A program made the translations under genes and the position numbers. A DNA stretch of 64,000 bases from Congeria kusceri (Eukaryota > Mollusca > Bivalvia > Myida > Dreissenidae): NCBI GenBank assembly GCA_027627225.1, contig CM051034.1:45778548-45842547 (forward strand), read 5' to 3'. Positions 11,130 through 26,100 of this stretch are shown here, in pieces (within the stretch, counting starts at the first letter, position 1; each line of letters opens with the position of its first letter). The notes beneath the pieces are model-generated. The model was not told the origin of the DNA and ran no database searches. It worked only from the letters and a program-made list of their open reading frames with translations.

Positions 11130-14100
11130 CTGAAATGAAAATACCAGAACAACAGATCGTACAGAACAATGAAGATACATTTGTTTTAGTTGAGTTATAT
11201 TTGCAAATATATGTAGCTACCACCAATAATTAACCAAGATTGGTCAGGAAAATATTTATTAATTATCTAATGCTACCTATTTTTCTTACAAATGTACCTA
11301 GTTGTTAAAATTAATAAATTTTATTTATCATACCACTATGCTGATATCGGCTTGATACAAAGGTACCTGATATATTTTTTATATCAGGTCAGTAGCGTTT
11401 ATATCAGTCAATGTTTAGAGGTACGTCATATTACTCGAAATCAACTCCTAAGTCAACATTCTCAGTGCAACTGAATCAGTTTTAGCAAAACAAACAATTT
11501 GATACGAAGAACGTATGTAGTTTATTCTTTTTAAACGTTATTTGTTTTTAAATATTTACATAAACTCGCATTTTGATAGTGATATGACGTCATCAATGGG
11601 ACAATAAATAATCAATACAAAATTAGTTCAATACATTCAAAATAAACGCACTACACAGCATGAGTTTGTGTTGAACCAAAAACACTTTTAACAAATATTG
11701 AACACACTATGGTTACTATTGACACGATCTTGGAAATGTCAATTTCAATACACAATTCCAAAATGGCGTCTCCAAACAGTTAGGCGATCAGTGTTATCCG
11801 ATGAAATTGATCGTTGCAATCCATTTCATAATTGCATTTTCTATATAATATAAATGAACATGCGTGTAATCTATGTATTCGTAGTGAAAACAGCTCATTT
11901 ATCTTTACGAAATGCTAATAATAGAGTATTATTCAGTCAACTTTTAGAAATCCATAACTACATGTACGTGAACGTGTAAAAGACGGCTCAGCAAAATCAG
12001 CGCCGGCTTAGTTTTTAAATATATATAAATCAGCTTGTTTGGTGTAATTTAAGAAACATGTGGTATGATAAATATAAAAACTGCCTGGTCTTGTGTAATA
12101 AATCAGGTTCGGCATGAATAAAATAATTTTATTCTAAGTCTAACCTGATATATTACACAAAAACAGGCAGTATCACAAAAATGTCGCGTGTAATTATTAG
12201 CTGACAAACAATGTAGATCGACACACGCACATACACATAATTTACACAATTTACATCACTTGATTTGACACCACACCAGCGTTTTGTGACCAGGTGGAAT
12301 ACAGTGGGATTTAAATAATATTTTATACCTAAACTACCAAAGATGTGTATGTATGCAGCACGTGATACATTTTCTGATTTTGCTATATTTTGTTTATATA
12401 ATATATGTACATGTATATATTTAAAGTGGCTCACAGTTGTTGGTATTTCGAAAACAGTCATTTATCGTCTTCGTTTATTGCAAAATCCAAAATGTGTTAA
12501 ATTCACATACTATCCAAGGAAAGGTAAAAACATCTAAACAAACAGTGTTTCCTCGGGGCCTCAAGCATATGGTCTCAATCAAAATTCTGTCGCGCTAATA
12601 AATCGACTCGATTGTCCAATATATATTTCCGTTTCGGTTTAACCATATTTAAGTGATACACGTTTTTTTTCGTTTTGCTTTTCATTTTTATCCGTTTCAT
12701 CAACGACACGTTGTTTTTAACATATTTATCTGTCAGAAGTGTTATTTCGCTTCTTACTATATACGTGTACTGGTCTTTTTGAAATCTGACATCAATATTA
12801 AATCGTCCATTTGCCAAATTGTGAATACCGGTAGGTCCTGTTAAAACGTTGGATTTGAATCGTCAAGAAATGGTTTAGTGATATTTGTGGATGTCAGTGA
12901 CAAATCGTGTTTTATTCAATGAATGGTCATAGAAAACTTATTTTCACCAGATGAGTACTTCACATTTCAATGACCATGAATGGAATAAGATAAGACTTTA
13001 CACTGATATCAAAAAAAGTTAAAATGTGTATGTGTTTTATCGAACTGTATTCTCCTTGTTCTAACTTCCTCAAATTTAAAGTACGTGAATGTTTACACGT
13101 GTTGATCATTACCTGCACATTATGACAGCGACACTTCTGAAATACAAAGCGACTGACACAAACACACACTTTACTATGGTATTTCAATCCGGGCTTTACA
13201 GTTACATTTATCTTCACAGCTCCAGATAACGTGCGTAAAGGCGTAAATACGCATTTAAATTAACAAAAAATGATTTAGATTTAAAATCTATATGCGAAAA
13301 TTTACGCATTGAAAAAATGAAAATAAGAATTCATAATTCGCAAACGCGCGTAACGTGTATGAAAACCAATCTCGGCAGGGTCGGAAACTCACGAGGACTG
13401 AATCGTCTAGCGCTCAATACAGCACAATTCGCTGTAATTCATGACGTCACTTAAGCGCTTTCTATTTGGAATGAGAGCCCAAATTCAAAACGTGCAATAA
13501 TCGAGACGGCTAACAATCGATGTTCGATGTTCGCCGACTGTATAAGGAATTGCGTGTCAATATCGTAGTAGTACATTTCTGTTCATACATATACCATATA
13601 ACGAGCAATATATTTTAATGAAATGAAAGTTTTATCAGGTTGGTAAATTATACCTCGGCCATGAACGTCTGACCATATTGTTCTGAGCCGAAATCACGTG
13701 GGCCGTTCTTCTGTGCAATGGTAAACAAAATCAAAATGGTGGAAAACACCGGTTCATCAAAGCGTGATGAGCGTAAAACGTCAGTTAGTAGCCAGAAAAC
13801 GGTGCTGCTTTTCTATGTGTTTGTTTTTCAGAACCACAAGAAATAAGTAATCAATATAGAGTTCTACCCAATATGGAAGATCTGACGAATCAAAAGCTGT
13901 CGTAAAGCATGGTGGTACTGTGTCAGCAAAACAGTTGAACCAAGGAAACACTTTTGAACAGCAAAAATGAGCCAAGTTCTAAATGCTTCGAAGTCTCTGG
14001 ATCCGGCATCCGTTTAATAGGTTATGATGTATCGCGTTACTTATTAATTATACCAGCATAGGTAGTGCAAATAGTGTTATCTGCACACTGAAAACCAGTA

Positions 14101-17100
14101 TGAAATATTCACATGTCATGGCAAAAACATGGTGGTTAAACGTCCGATTTAGAACTTTAAGTATTGATGTGTCATATGCAATTGTAAAAGATGAATTAAA
14201 AAATAATTTTTAAGAATTCAGTTTTAAATTAGAGAGTAAAATAAGAATTGCCCAAAAAAGTTATCTGGAGCTCTGTATCTTGGATATGCTTTACTTTTTA
14301 ATTAAATAGTATAATGTTATTTTAATGTTTATAAATATCGACACACTTTTATTAGTACGTACTTAAGAAAAGAGGATTCCAGTTGCTCAATGCCGTTCAA
14401 CGTTATCTTTCCCTCACGTCTAGGCGCGTCTACAATGGTGAACACCAGTTTCCTTTGAAAGGCAACTTTCAGCATTCTGCAAATGTTGCACCCTTGCACG
14501 GTGCCAGGGAGCCACGCGGTTTCAGTAATCCCTTTATAACGCTTACCAGGAGACGGATGGATATGCTAGAAAATATAATTACAAGAAAAGCAATGGTGCA
14601 TTTAATCAAAAGGTCCAATAGTTTATATATTAGACTTAAATTTGAGATTCAGTTATTATGTTATATTTCAACTTCACAGAAATTTCAATCTCTTTGAAAT
14701 AAAGCAAACGCTTTACATATCGGTTGACACATTTAATGTAATACGTGTTCCGTGTTAAAAAACAATATGCAACATCGCACAAGTATTCAAGTGGAAATCG
14801 CATAAAGGAATTACGTAACTACCGATTTGATGTTATATTCCGTTTACACAGAATTGCCCGATTGATCAGGTAAAATGCAATGGACTTAAGAAAGACTACA
14901 GGCATTAATTAATTTAACAAAATGTATCTTATTTAAAGGTTTTACACGACAGTATTAAAATTAATGACAATTTCAGTTGCCCCGTTGATTTTTTACGACA
15001 ATAGTGTATTGTAACCATTTTTATTCTGGATTTCTTTTTGGAAAGCTTGGATTGAGTCACAGGACACTTTAACGGCAAACGGTCTGGTTGTTCTGACACT
15101 GATTATTAATTTTCACGGTCTGTTCTTTCTAATTCTAGCAAATGTATGTTTTAATGGTTTACTTTTTAAGAGGATTAATTGCAATGTATTGTTTCTATTT
15201 ATTTGTAAGGGTTTAATAGTAAACATGTGAAACATATTAATGTCATATGTATTCGCGGGCATTCGAAATGGCAGCAACCGTCTTATAACATAATTCTCTG
15301 AGTAATTATATTTTATATAAATAACGCACACATATATAATGCATGAAAATTTAACTTGCGGAACACGTAAGGTTACAGAGAGGAGCGAAAGAGGCTGTAG
15401 TGCATTTATTTCCATAAATTGTAAGATTGTAATTGTAATGTGTTGTTGGTGTTGTTGTTGTTGCCATAACTGTGATGTATGTTGCTTTATTTTTTTATTA
15501 TCATATTTCCAGCTTGATTTTACATGTATATAGATCTAAATAACGACCGCAAGAACATGATATAAATGAAAATAATACATATTATATTCTTTATGATGTA
15601 ATAATTGGTTAATGAAATAATTATTACATTTCTACAGAATTGTTTCTATAGTATGCTTATGATTGATATTCTACATTTTCAGGATGTAGTTCAACTGTTC
15701 AGACCCTATTGGCAGTCGACAGAATATTTATGACATTATAAACCTTATGCATAAATATTTCCAAAATGTCTGAAGCCTTGGTGGTTGATAAAAGGTCAGT
15801 AGGCTACATTTTAAATAATCGTTTTGACTTTGACTCCAATACAATAAAGTATGTTTCACTTAGTTCAAAACAATATTTTTGGTAGGAACGATTTTGACGG
15901 GTAGGTAATGGGAAGGAAACAAACAATATATCATTTTAAGCCCCAATAAAACTGTTTATAAACATAACCTTTACTTTACAAGCTGAGAATCGTGGCGACA
16001 CGGATTAAGTCCGACTATTTGCCTTACACATTTGGCGAACAGCGCGATACTATACATAAAACACTAGAAACTTCGACTAGATTCGTAGTATTGAAAAGTT
16101 CGAACAGATTAAAAACCTTTCTTTATTAACATGATGATGATTTGTTTGCCATAATGCATTATTTTATGTATTTATTATCTCTTAATAAAACTTACAATAT
16201 GTACTTTAAACTAGAGCTATTACAACACGTGATTAATTCCCCAATATACCGCTTTGACACATTACATGTAAGAAGTTATTGAGTGCCAACGAAATACAAA
16301 TATTTGACATTTGGCATGTACGCAACACATTGTCTGGTCATCGTGAATAATAATCTCAAGCAATATTAAAATCCTTCCACTCATTAAAACGTTATGCAGT
16401 GGAAACGAAAGACATCTATTCAAACTTCGACTTTGAATTGTAACCTTGACTTTTGACAGACAATCATAGGTCACATACATGACACAAGCATGGGTCACGT
16501 TTCCGACGCATCACCTGGTCATTGGGAATTATTATAATCTAAAGTTATATTAAAATCCTTTCAGGCATTCGGCAGTTACGGGGCGAAAACAAAATATGGA
16601 CGGACAGACGTACGGACGTAGAGACGGACTGACCAATACGCGCGATTCCTATGTAGTCCCCACTTTTGTTTCAAAAATTACAATAACAAATGTATAACAC
16701 CGTGTAAATGCCTTTAAAATTGTGTGTGGATTGTGATCCATTGGAAAACTTGAATATGATTTTAATGGCATCAAACTTGATGAAATATTCTCTAACAGTC
16801 ATCGTACCAGGTGGCTGGTCACCTGAAAGCATCATCTGTGTGAAATATCAACACTTCATATTTTCGATTATTGGCAATTATTAAAAAGTTAATTCAGTCA
16901 TAATTCATTACACGATATACTTGTATTTCATTTTAACTGGTCAAAGGGAAACAATCCAAAGAGTTTAATACACTAACACCAGTAGTTAACTAACCATGTG
17001 ATTCACGAAAACGAAACATCAGTTATGGTTTTAAATTTTTCTAGAAGTTGAAACTAAAAATTATATTTATTCAGGTAAATTGATAAACTCTGCCCTAAAT

Positions 17101-20100
17101 CGACCAACCATGATGTGTTAAAGATATGCACAACCACACTTGGCACTGATCAATCCTGTGAAGTTTTGTCGAATTCAACCAGTCATTACGAAAGACAAGC
17201 AGATACAAGGTCTGTTATTTTAAAAAACTTCAAAGAGACAGTAATGTTAAACACATGCACAAACATTCATTGCAGCACCGTCAAACTCCTGAACATACTT
17301 TTATCACAGCACTGTCAAGCAACTGTACAAACCTTTATCACAGCACTGACAAGCACCTGTACAAACCTTTATCACAGCACTGTCAAGCAACTGTACATAC
17401 CTTTATCACAGCACCGTCAAACTCCTGTACATAAATTTATCACAGCACTGTCAAACACCTGTACATACCTCTATCACAGCACTGTCAAGCAACTGTACAA
17501 ACCTTTATCACAGCACTGTCAAGCAACTGTACATACCTTTATCACAGTACTGTCATACGCCTGTACATACCGTTCCTTTATCACAGCACTATCAAGCAAA
17601 TGTACATACATTTATCACAGCACTGGCAAACACCTGTACATACCTTTACCACAGCACTGTCAAGCAACTGTACAAACCTTTATCACAGCACTATCAAGCA
17701 ACTGTACACACCTTTATCACAGCACTATCAAGCAACTGTGCAAACCTTTATCACAGCACTGTGAAACACCTGTACAAATCTTTACCACAGCACTGTCAAG
17801 CAACTGTACAAACCTTTATCACAGTACTGTCAAAAAGCACACACCTTTACCACAGCACTATCAAGCAACTGTACATACCTTTACCACAGCACTATCAAAC
17901 ACCTGTACATACCTTTACCACAGCACTATCAAGCAACTGTACATACCTTTATCACAGCACGGTCAAGAAACTGTACAAACCTTTATCACAGCACTGACAA
18001 GCACCTGTACATACCTTTATCACAGTACTGTCAAACACCTGTACATACCTTTATCCAGCACTGACAAACACCTGTACTTACCTTTATCACAGCACTGTCA
18101 AACACCTGTACTTACCTTTATCACAGCACTGTCACGCAACTGTACAAACCTTTATCACATCACTGACAAACACCTGTACATACCTTTATCACAGTACTGT
18201 CAAACATCTGTACATATATTTATCACAGCACCATCACACACCTGTACATACTTTTATCACAGCACTGTCAAGCTACTGTACATAGCTTTATCACAGCACT
18301 GACAAATACCTGTACATACCTTTATCACAGCACTGTCAAGCAACTGTACATACCTTTATCACATCACTGTCAAACACCTGTACAAACCTTAATCACAGCA
18401 CTGACAAACACCTGTACATACCTTTATCACAGCACTGTCAAGCAACTGTACATACCTTTATCACATCACTGTCAAACACCTGTACATACTTTTATCACAG
18501 CACTGTCAAGCAGCTGTACAAACCTTTATCACAGCACTGTCAAACACCTGTTCAAACCTTTATCACAGCACTGTCAAACACCTGTACATACCTTTATCAC
18601 AGCACTGACAAACACCTGTACATACCTCTATCACAGCACTGTCAAGCAACTGTACATACCTTTATCACAGCACTGTCAAACACCTGTACATACCTTTATC
18701 ACAGCAATGACAAACACTTGTAAATACCTTTATCACAGCACTGTCAAGCAACTGTACCAACCTTTTTATCACAGCACTGTCAAACACCTGTACATACCTT
18801 TACCACAGCTCTGTCAAGCAACTGTACAAACCTTTATCACAGCACTGTCAAACACCTGTACAAACCTTTATCACAGCACTGACAAACACCTGTACATACC
18901 TTTATCACAGCACTGTCAAGCAACTGTACAAACCTTTATCACACCACTGTCAAACACCTGTACATACCTTTATCACAGCCCTGTCAAGCAACTGTACAAA
19001 CCTTTATCACAGCACTGTCAAACACCTGTACATACCTTTTTCACAACACTGTCAAGCTACTGTACATAGCTTTATCACAGCACTGACAAACACTTGTATA
19101 TACCTTTATTTAGAGTCCATCACCTATACACACCTTTATCACAGTACTGTCAAACATCTATACATACCTTTATCAAAGCTCTGTAAACACCTATACACAC
19201 CTTTATCACAGCACAGTTAAACATTTGTACATACCTTTATCACAGCAGTTATACATTTGTACACACCTTTATCACAGCACAGTTATACATTTGTACATAC
19301 CTTTATCACAGCACAGTTATACATTTGTACATACCTTTATCACAGCACAGTTATACATTTGTACATACCTTTATCACAGCACAGTCAAACACCTGTACAT
19401 ACATATATCACAGTACTGCCAAACACCTGTACATACTTTTGTCATGCACATACCTTTTTCTTGATCAGACCGGCACTTTTTCTTCGTTCTGGTTGTTGGA
19501 GCTGTAAAAAGGCATCAGGTTCCAATTTCTCTAAACTTCTCAGAGTAACAAGGTTAAGTCTCTTATTTGATCAATAAAAACTATTATTTTAAAATTGATG
19601 TTAAAACACAAAATGTTATTTATTATGATTATCTGACATATATTGTAAATTCAAAATGTATGTCAGTAATCTTCGACATTAATTTTAAAAAATAGTTATA
19701 ATGTATTAATATCTATTCGAAATACTAATCTATGTTGTCACGCTAAATGCATTCCTAGTTTGACAATTTCAACCAATATAGTTAATGTAAAAGGTACAAA
19801 TAAGATATTGCTGCTTGGTTTAATGTTAGAGGGGGTAATGACAATAACACTGCCTACGGATGCTACCGCTTGTCGGATTAATATACTAAGATCACAACAA
19901 TAATTTGTTGTTGTTTTCTTTAAGAATACAATGTAGAGAGGCTGTTGTTCCAACACATTCTAAGTAAAGTGCACCTAAATGTAAAACTTAAAAAAGCCAT
20001 TAATCAGTTAAAATGCATGGCAGAGTTATATAACTTGCTCTTCAGACTCATCTCATGTTCTAGAGGTATACTTTCAACTTTGGTAGATGACCACGCAAAT

Positions 20101-23100
20101 TATTTGAAAATCTACCCAGGGATTGAGGAGATGTTGGTTAAAGACATTTGACTTTATGAAAATTTAAACCAAAATTTCTACGTTAACAAAAAAGAGGAAA
20201 ATGTGTCAAAATATATTTTATTGTGAAATATTGTATGCATTATGTATTTTTAATATGAGTGTGTTTGTAAATCAGCAATAATTGTTTTAAGAATCATAGC
20301 ATTGTTATATGTGAAACTAGTGTTAAGATGTATATAGGTTGTTTTATATGTATTTTACTTTTTTGAATATATTTATATAGAAGTAGGCGTTTCATTAAAT
20401 TAAACGGTTTCAGTTTCAGACCTTGAATTGTGACCTTCACCTCTGACCGATCATCATGGGATTTCTACGCGACACATCTTCTGGACATGGGGAATAATAA
20501 TCTGAAGTTATATTAAAATCCTTCCAGGCATTAAGAAGTTATGGAGCTGAAACAAAAATTCATGACCTTTGACCTTGAAATGTGACCTTGGCCTTGGATC
20601 AACGAGCATGGGAACTGTAAGTGACACATCGTCTGGTCATGGGGAATTATAATCTAAAATTATATTAAAATCCTTCCAGGTGTTTAGAAGTTATGGAGCG
20701 GAAATGAAAATTCACTACATTTGACCTTGAACTGTGACCTTGACCTTTGACCGACGAGCATTGGAGTTGTATGCGGGTCATGGGGAACAATAATCTGAAG
20801 TTATATTAAAATCCATCCATCCAGGCATTAAAAAGTTCCATAGCGGAAACGAAGTCTGGATGGACAGACCCAGCCAATCACCCACACACCTAAACACCCA
20901 CCCAGGGAAGGACGGTGCGACTACTATATGCCCTTCTTCTGAGGCCTAAAAACTTTAACCTTGGCCAGACTGACTCAACGGACGGAAGAAAGGATAGACA
21001 AATTAATTTTAATATGCTCACCTCTGAGGACATATAAAGGGTAATTAATCTGTAAACAAGAGGGCCAGAATGGCCCTAGTTCGCTCACCTTAAATAAAGC
21101 ATCATAATGGCTTATAACAACAGGGCCAAATGGTACTAAAGCACTTTAGTAATGCCCATAGGCCTTGCAATTTCAGGAGAAGATTTTTATAGTCTATATA
21201 AACAATGAGACCTACAGGGCCACTTTCTACCCCAAGGGTTTAATTTGCACAATATTTGTAGAGAACCACTATACAATATTACATACACAATATTACACCA
21301 CTGGGCCTTGCGGTTTCCGAGGAGAAGATTTTTAAACTCATTTGCTATTTAAGTCTATATTAACATTGTCACCCCCGAAGTGTGGCCAGTTTTGATCCCA
21401 GGGGCATCATATGAACTATCTTTGTAGAGAAGCACTATACAATGTAACATACCAAATATGAAACCTCTGGGCCTTGCAGATTCAGAAGTAAAGATTTTTT
21501 AAGTCATTTTGCTATTTAAGTCTATATAAACCATGTCAGCCACATGGTGTGGCCAGTTTTGACCACAATGGCATCATTTAAACAATCTTTGAAGAGGACC
21601 ACTATACAATATTAAATACCAAATATAAAACCTCTAGGCCTTGAGGTTTCAGAGATTTTTAAAGTCATTTTGCTATTTAAGTCTATATAAACCATGTGAG
21701 CCACAGGGTGCAGCCAGTTTCGATCCCAGGGGCATCCTTTGAACAATCTGTGTAGAGGACCATTATACAATGTTACATACTAAATATGCTATTTCAGAGA
21801 AGATTTTAAAAGTCATTTTGCTATTTAGTCTTTTAAAACATGTGACCCCCTGTTGTGGCCAGTCTTGACTCCAGGGGCATCATTTGAACAATCTTTGTAG
21901 AGGACCACTATACAATGTTACATACCAACTATGATACCTCTAGGCCTTCAGTTTCAGAGGAGAAGATTTTTAAAGTCATTTTGCTATTTAAGTCTATATA
22001 AACCATGCGAGCCCCAGGGTTTGGCCAGTTTTGACCCCAGGGGCATCATTTGAACAATCTTTGTAGAGGACCACTATACAATGTTACATACCAAATATGA
22101 AACCTCTTGGCCATGCGGTTTCAGAGAAGAAGACTGTAGGTTATTTTGCTATACAAGTTTATATAAATCATGCTATCCGCAGGGTGTGGCCAGTTTTGAC
22201 CCCAGAAGCATCATTTGGACAATCTTTGTAGAAGACCACTATACAAGTATGCATACCACATATGAAACCTCTAGCCCTTGCGGATTCAGAGGAGAAGATT
22301 TTAAAAGTTATTTTTCTATTCAAGTCTATATAAACCATGTGACCCCTGTGGTGTGGCCAGTTTTGACCCCAGGGGCATCTTTTGAGCAATCTTTGTAGAG
22401 GACCTCCAAGGGATGTCAAATATGAAAGCTTTAAGTCTTGTGGTTTCACAGAAGATTTTTTTAAGTTTTCAGTTTTTAAATATATTTTTAGCTCTTGTGA
22501 CCTACATATGCAGCGGACTGGAACGATTTGAACAATTTTGAAAAAGGTCACCAAAGGATCATTCCTTTGAAGTTTGGTGAAAATACGCTCACGGGTTTAG
22601 GAGGAGATGTTCTTTGAGTGAAAGTGTTGACATAAGACGCATGACGTACGGCGAACGACAGACAACGCCTGACGGACGACGGACAAAAGGCGATCCTAAA
22701 CGCTTACCATGAGCACATTGTGCTCAGGTGAGCTAAAAATAAAACAGAGTTGTGGGGGATACATTCCCTGACTAGATTTTGATAGTAAAGAAGTATTTTA
22801 AGTTTCAAGCAAATACCTTGGATTATATTCAAGATATTGGACTTTAATAACCTTGGCAGGACGGACTAACAGACGGACGGACAGACAGACAGGTAGCCAG
22901 TCTGATTTTAATATGCCCTACTTCTGGAGCATACAAATGGCCCCGCCCTCTGGTGGCCATGTTGTTCAAAAGAGCTTTCCATTTGAGCAACTTTATTAGA
23001 GAACCCCCAAGGATCATTTCTGTGAAATTATTTGAAAATAAACCCAGGGGTTTAGGAGATGTTTCAAAGTATTCAAAGTATTCAATATAGTCATAAAAGA

Positions 23101-26100
23101 AAAAATGGCCCTGCCCTCTGGCGGCCATGTTTTTCAATGGTGTGAAACCATTTGAGCATTTTTTGGTATGAATAATTCAAGGGCCTTGTCTCTATAGTTC
23201 CTGAAGTGATATAAATGGTTATCAAATTAGACATAAACTAGACATGTGTCCGTAGAACACGGATGCCCCCACATTCCGCTGGTTGTCACAAAACTCTGCT
23301 GATGTCGGAAAAAAATCACCAAAATACCCAGGTGCACAAGCTGATAAATATGTTTATAAAGTTTCATCACTCTCGCAGTAATAATTTTTTATTTATGCGC
23401 GACACAAGTCCAAATATGTCACTTTTGCTATTAAAAAAAGGGCCATAACTTGGCTGAGGTCAGAAAAAACTGCCCCAAAATACACAGGTGCACAAGTTCA
23501 CATACTGATTAACATTTCCATCACTCTAGCAATAATAGTTTTTGGGTTACATGCGACACAAGTCGAAAAGATGTCATTTATGGTTTTAAAAAAAGGGCCA
23601 CAACTCCGCTTATGTCCAGAAAAACTGCACCAAAATACCCACATGCACAAGTTCACATGCTGATAAATATGTATATAAAATTTCAACACCTTAGCATTAA
23701 TACTTTTAGAGTGAAACGCAACACAAGTCCAAAAATGTAATTTTTAGACCTAAAAAAGGGCCATTAATCCACTGATTTTGGAAAAAATTGCACCAAAATA
23801 CCCAGGTGCACAAGTCAACATGCTGATTAATAAGTTTATAAAGTTTCGTCAGTCCAGCAGTAATACTTTTTGAGTTACGCATGACACAAGTCCAAAAATG
23901 TCTTTGTTTATAAAAAAAAGTGCCATAACTCAGCTGATGTTGAAAAAAATGCACCAAAATACCCATATAATATGTGTGTATTTTCTATTAATCGATTTTG
24001 AGATTGTTAGTAGTATTCGTTTTTGTTTGCATAATTTAATTTATTTCAAATCTTCAATAATTGGTATCAACAACTGCACGGCACGAACCCGAAAACAGAC
24101 AATGCATTGTAACTTTCTAATGATATAATTAGGGATGCAACGGGTACCCGAAAATACCCGCATACTCGGTTTCATAAAAATTAACTCGAGTTCGGTTACG
24201 AATTAGAAAATTCAGGTCGGGTCGGGTATCAAAATAATCGTGTAATTCAACCTGTTTAATCATCGTCATCTTTCTTAAAATTCGTCTTAATCTAAAACTA
24301 TAGTCAACAAATTAATAAAACCAAGACCCAATAGGCATAGCTCTTTGTATTTGACAGGTTTTTACAAATAAAAGGAAATATTATGCTGGCACTGTTGGAT
24401 ATTTTAGTGCATCGCTGAACGAACCCACTGAAAAGCGGTATGGAAAGACGTCCTAAACAAAGGAGTTTCAAACCGTCCAGATGAGGAAATAAGTGCATTG
24501 GCTTTTAACGAAACTGAATATAAACTCAGAGAATCGTTATATATATGACGAAACCTAAGTAAATGTCAAATTTATCGTTGAGGACAAGAAGTGATCAAAT
24601 TTTACAGCGACGAAACTGTTGATGGTTGAGAGTGTGGTTATTTAGTATTCATTCTTTTTTTTCTTGCGCCATATCTTTTCCCCATCAAATACACACCTCG
24701 AATGACGAATCAATGCCTTTATACCGCATATATATGTGTGCACAAGAAGCTCGTGCATCATTTGCCGCTGAATGATTACCTTAAACCCACTGCAAAAAAA
24801 GCTATAGAAATAAATTACAAAACAAATATCCATTGAACGAAAGGAGAATACTTAAAAGACACAAAGACTTAATCAAGGTTTATTTCTTAGAACTTAAATA
24901 TCCTGTAATACGAATATTCTGTATACATGTATCTTTTCCCTCCAGTTTTAACTTGATATTTGTGTTGGTTTCCTTATCATTCTACTGAAGTCATTAATAG
25001 AGCAAAAATGATATTTTGAGATAAAATGTATACTCTAGAGCTGGAGGAATTGGGCCCTGTATGGCCTAGAATTCACCTTATCAAACAACAATGTTGATGA
25101 CAAACATCCAGTGAAAAATAACTATTAAGTTCCTTAATTCTTTCTAACGGTGTTACAGAACTAATGTCCGATCACAACATAATTGTAGCTCTAATCCTGC
25201 GGAACATTTGCTAAATTCTGATCTGGTTTAGATAATAGCAGTTTACAATGAAAATCAATAACACAGATATCAGTAAAACTGATGGATGCTCCCCAATTCG
25301 CTTTGTCGAGCAATAAAAGTGCAATGAGAATTCAGAGATATAAAAAAACAAACTAAAAATTACTAGGCAGGACAAAATCTGACACCAACACTGTATGTGA
25401 ACAAATCGATAAAAAATACTTTCATTTTTCATCTAATCTTCATGGTAGAAACAATGTTTACTAATCGGAACAGCCCTCTGGAGGTGCAAAGTTGATGTGT
25501 ACTTTTACTTTTATCAATACCCGACCCGACCCGCAAATACCCGACCCGAAAAAGATACCCGACCCGACAAAAATTGCTACGCGTTGCATCACTATATATA
25601 ATTACGAAACTGAAAGAAACCGGAAGTTGAAATGCGTGCAATGTGTGTTAACTCATATCGACAATCTCACACTATTGTTCTACAGAAGGCTACGCAATGC
25701 AACACAAACTCTACACTGTATTTGAAAGACCTTATGTCAGCGATTACCTGTGAGTACCCCGAAGACTCGTCCACACGTAGTTAATGATTCATACCCATAT
25801 TTTTTACTCCAATGCAACACATGTTAACTATTTTTGACTTAGTTCAAAACAGTATTTTGGGTAGGAACGATTTTGACGGTTAGGTAGAGGTGAGGGAAAC
25901 AAACCATATATCATTTTAGGGCCCAATAAAACTGTTTATAAACTTAACCTTTATTTTACAAGCTGAAGATCGTGGAGACGCGGATTAAGTCCGACTATTT
26001 GCCGTACACATTTTGCGGGCTGCACGATACTATACATAAAACACTAGAAACTGTGACTAGATTCGTAGTATTGAAAACAATCAACCCAAGTTCAAACAGT

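Larger units (their letters stand above)
15845..17075. repeat. Internal tandem-duplication remnant (partner of 25845-27970)
   Basis: Both ends match 25845-27970 in the same orientation: 'cacttagttcaaaaca...ggtaggaacgattttgacgg' at the left, then the 'ctagagctattacaacacgtgattaa' block, and the exon-like GTGACCAGCCACC region plus 'gtcataattcattacacgata' at the right. The middle is about 900 bp shorter here than in the partner. Together with the 24.1-25.8 / 28.1-29.8 pair it shows that a roughly 4-kb piece of the gene was duplicated in tandem. Confidence 0.8.

Noticed and set aside
17115..18302. 395-codon frame with 34-residue periodicity
   Set aside because: Arises from a 34-bp tandem repeat without stops in any phase; no start or splice context and no family likeness.
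17255..19465. CRISPR-like regular array
   Set aside because: Adjacent units with no unique spacers, no cas genes, and eukaryotic intron context. The same applies to the arrays at 41.3, 46.2, 57.3 and 62.2 kb.
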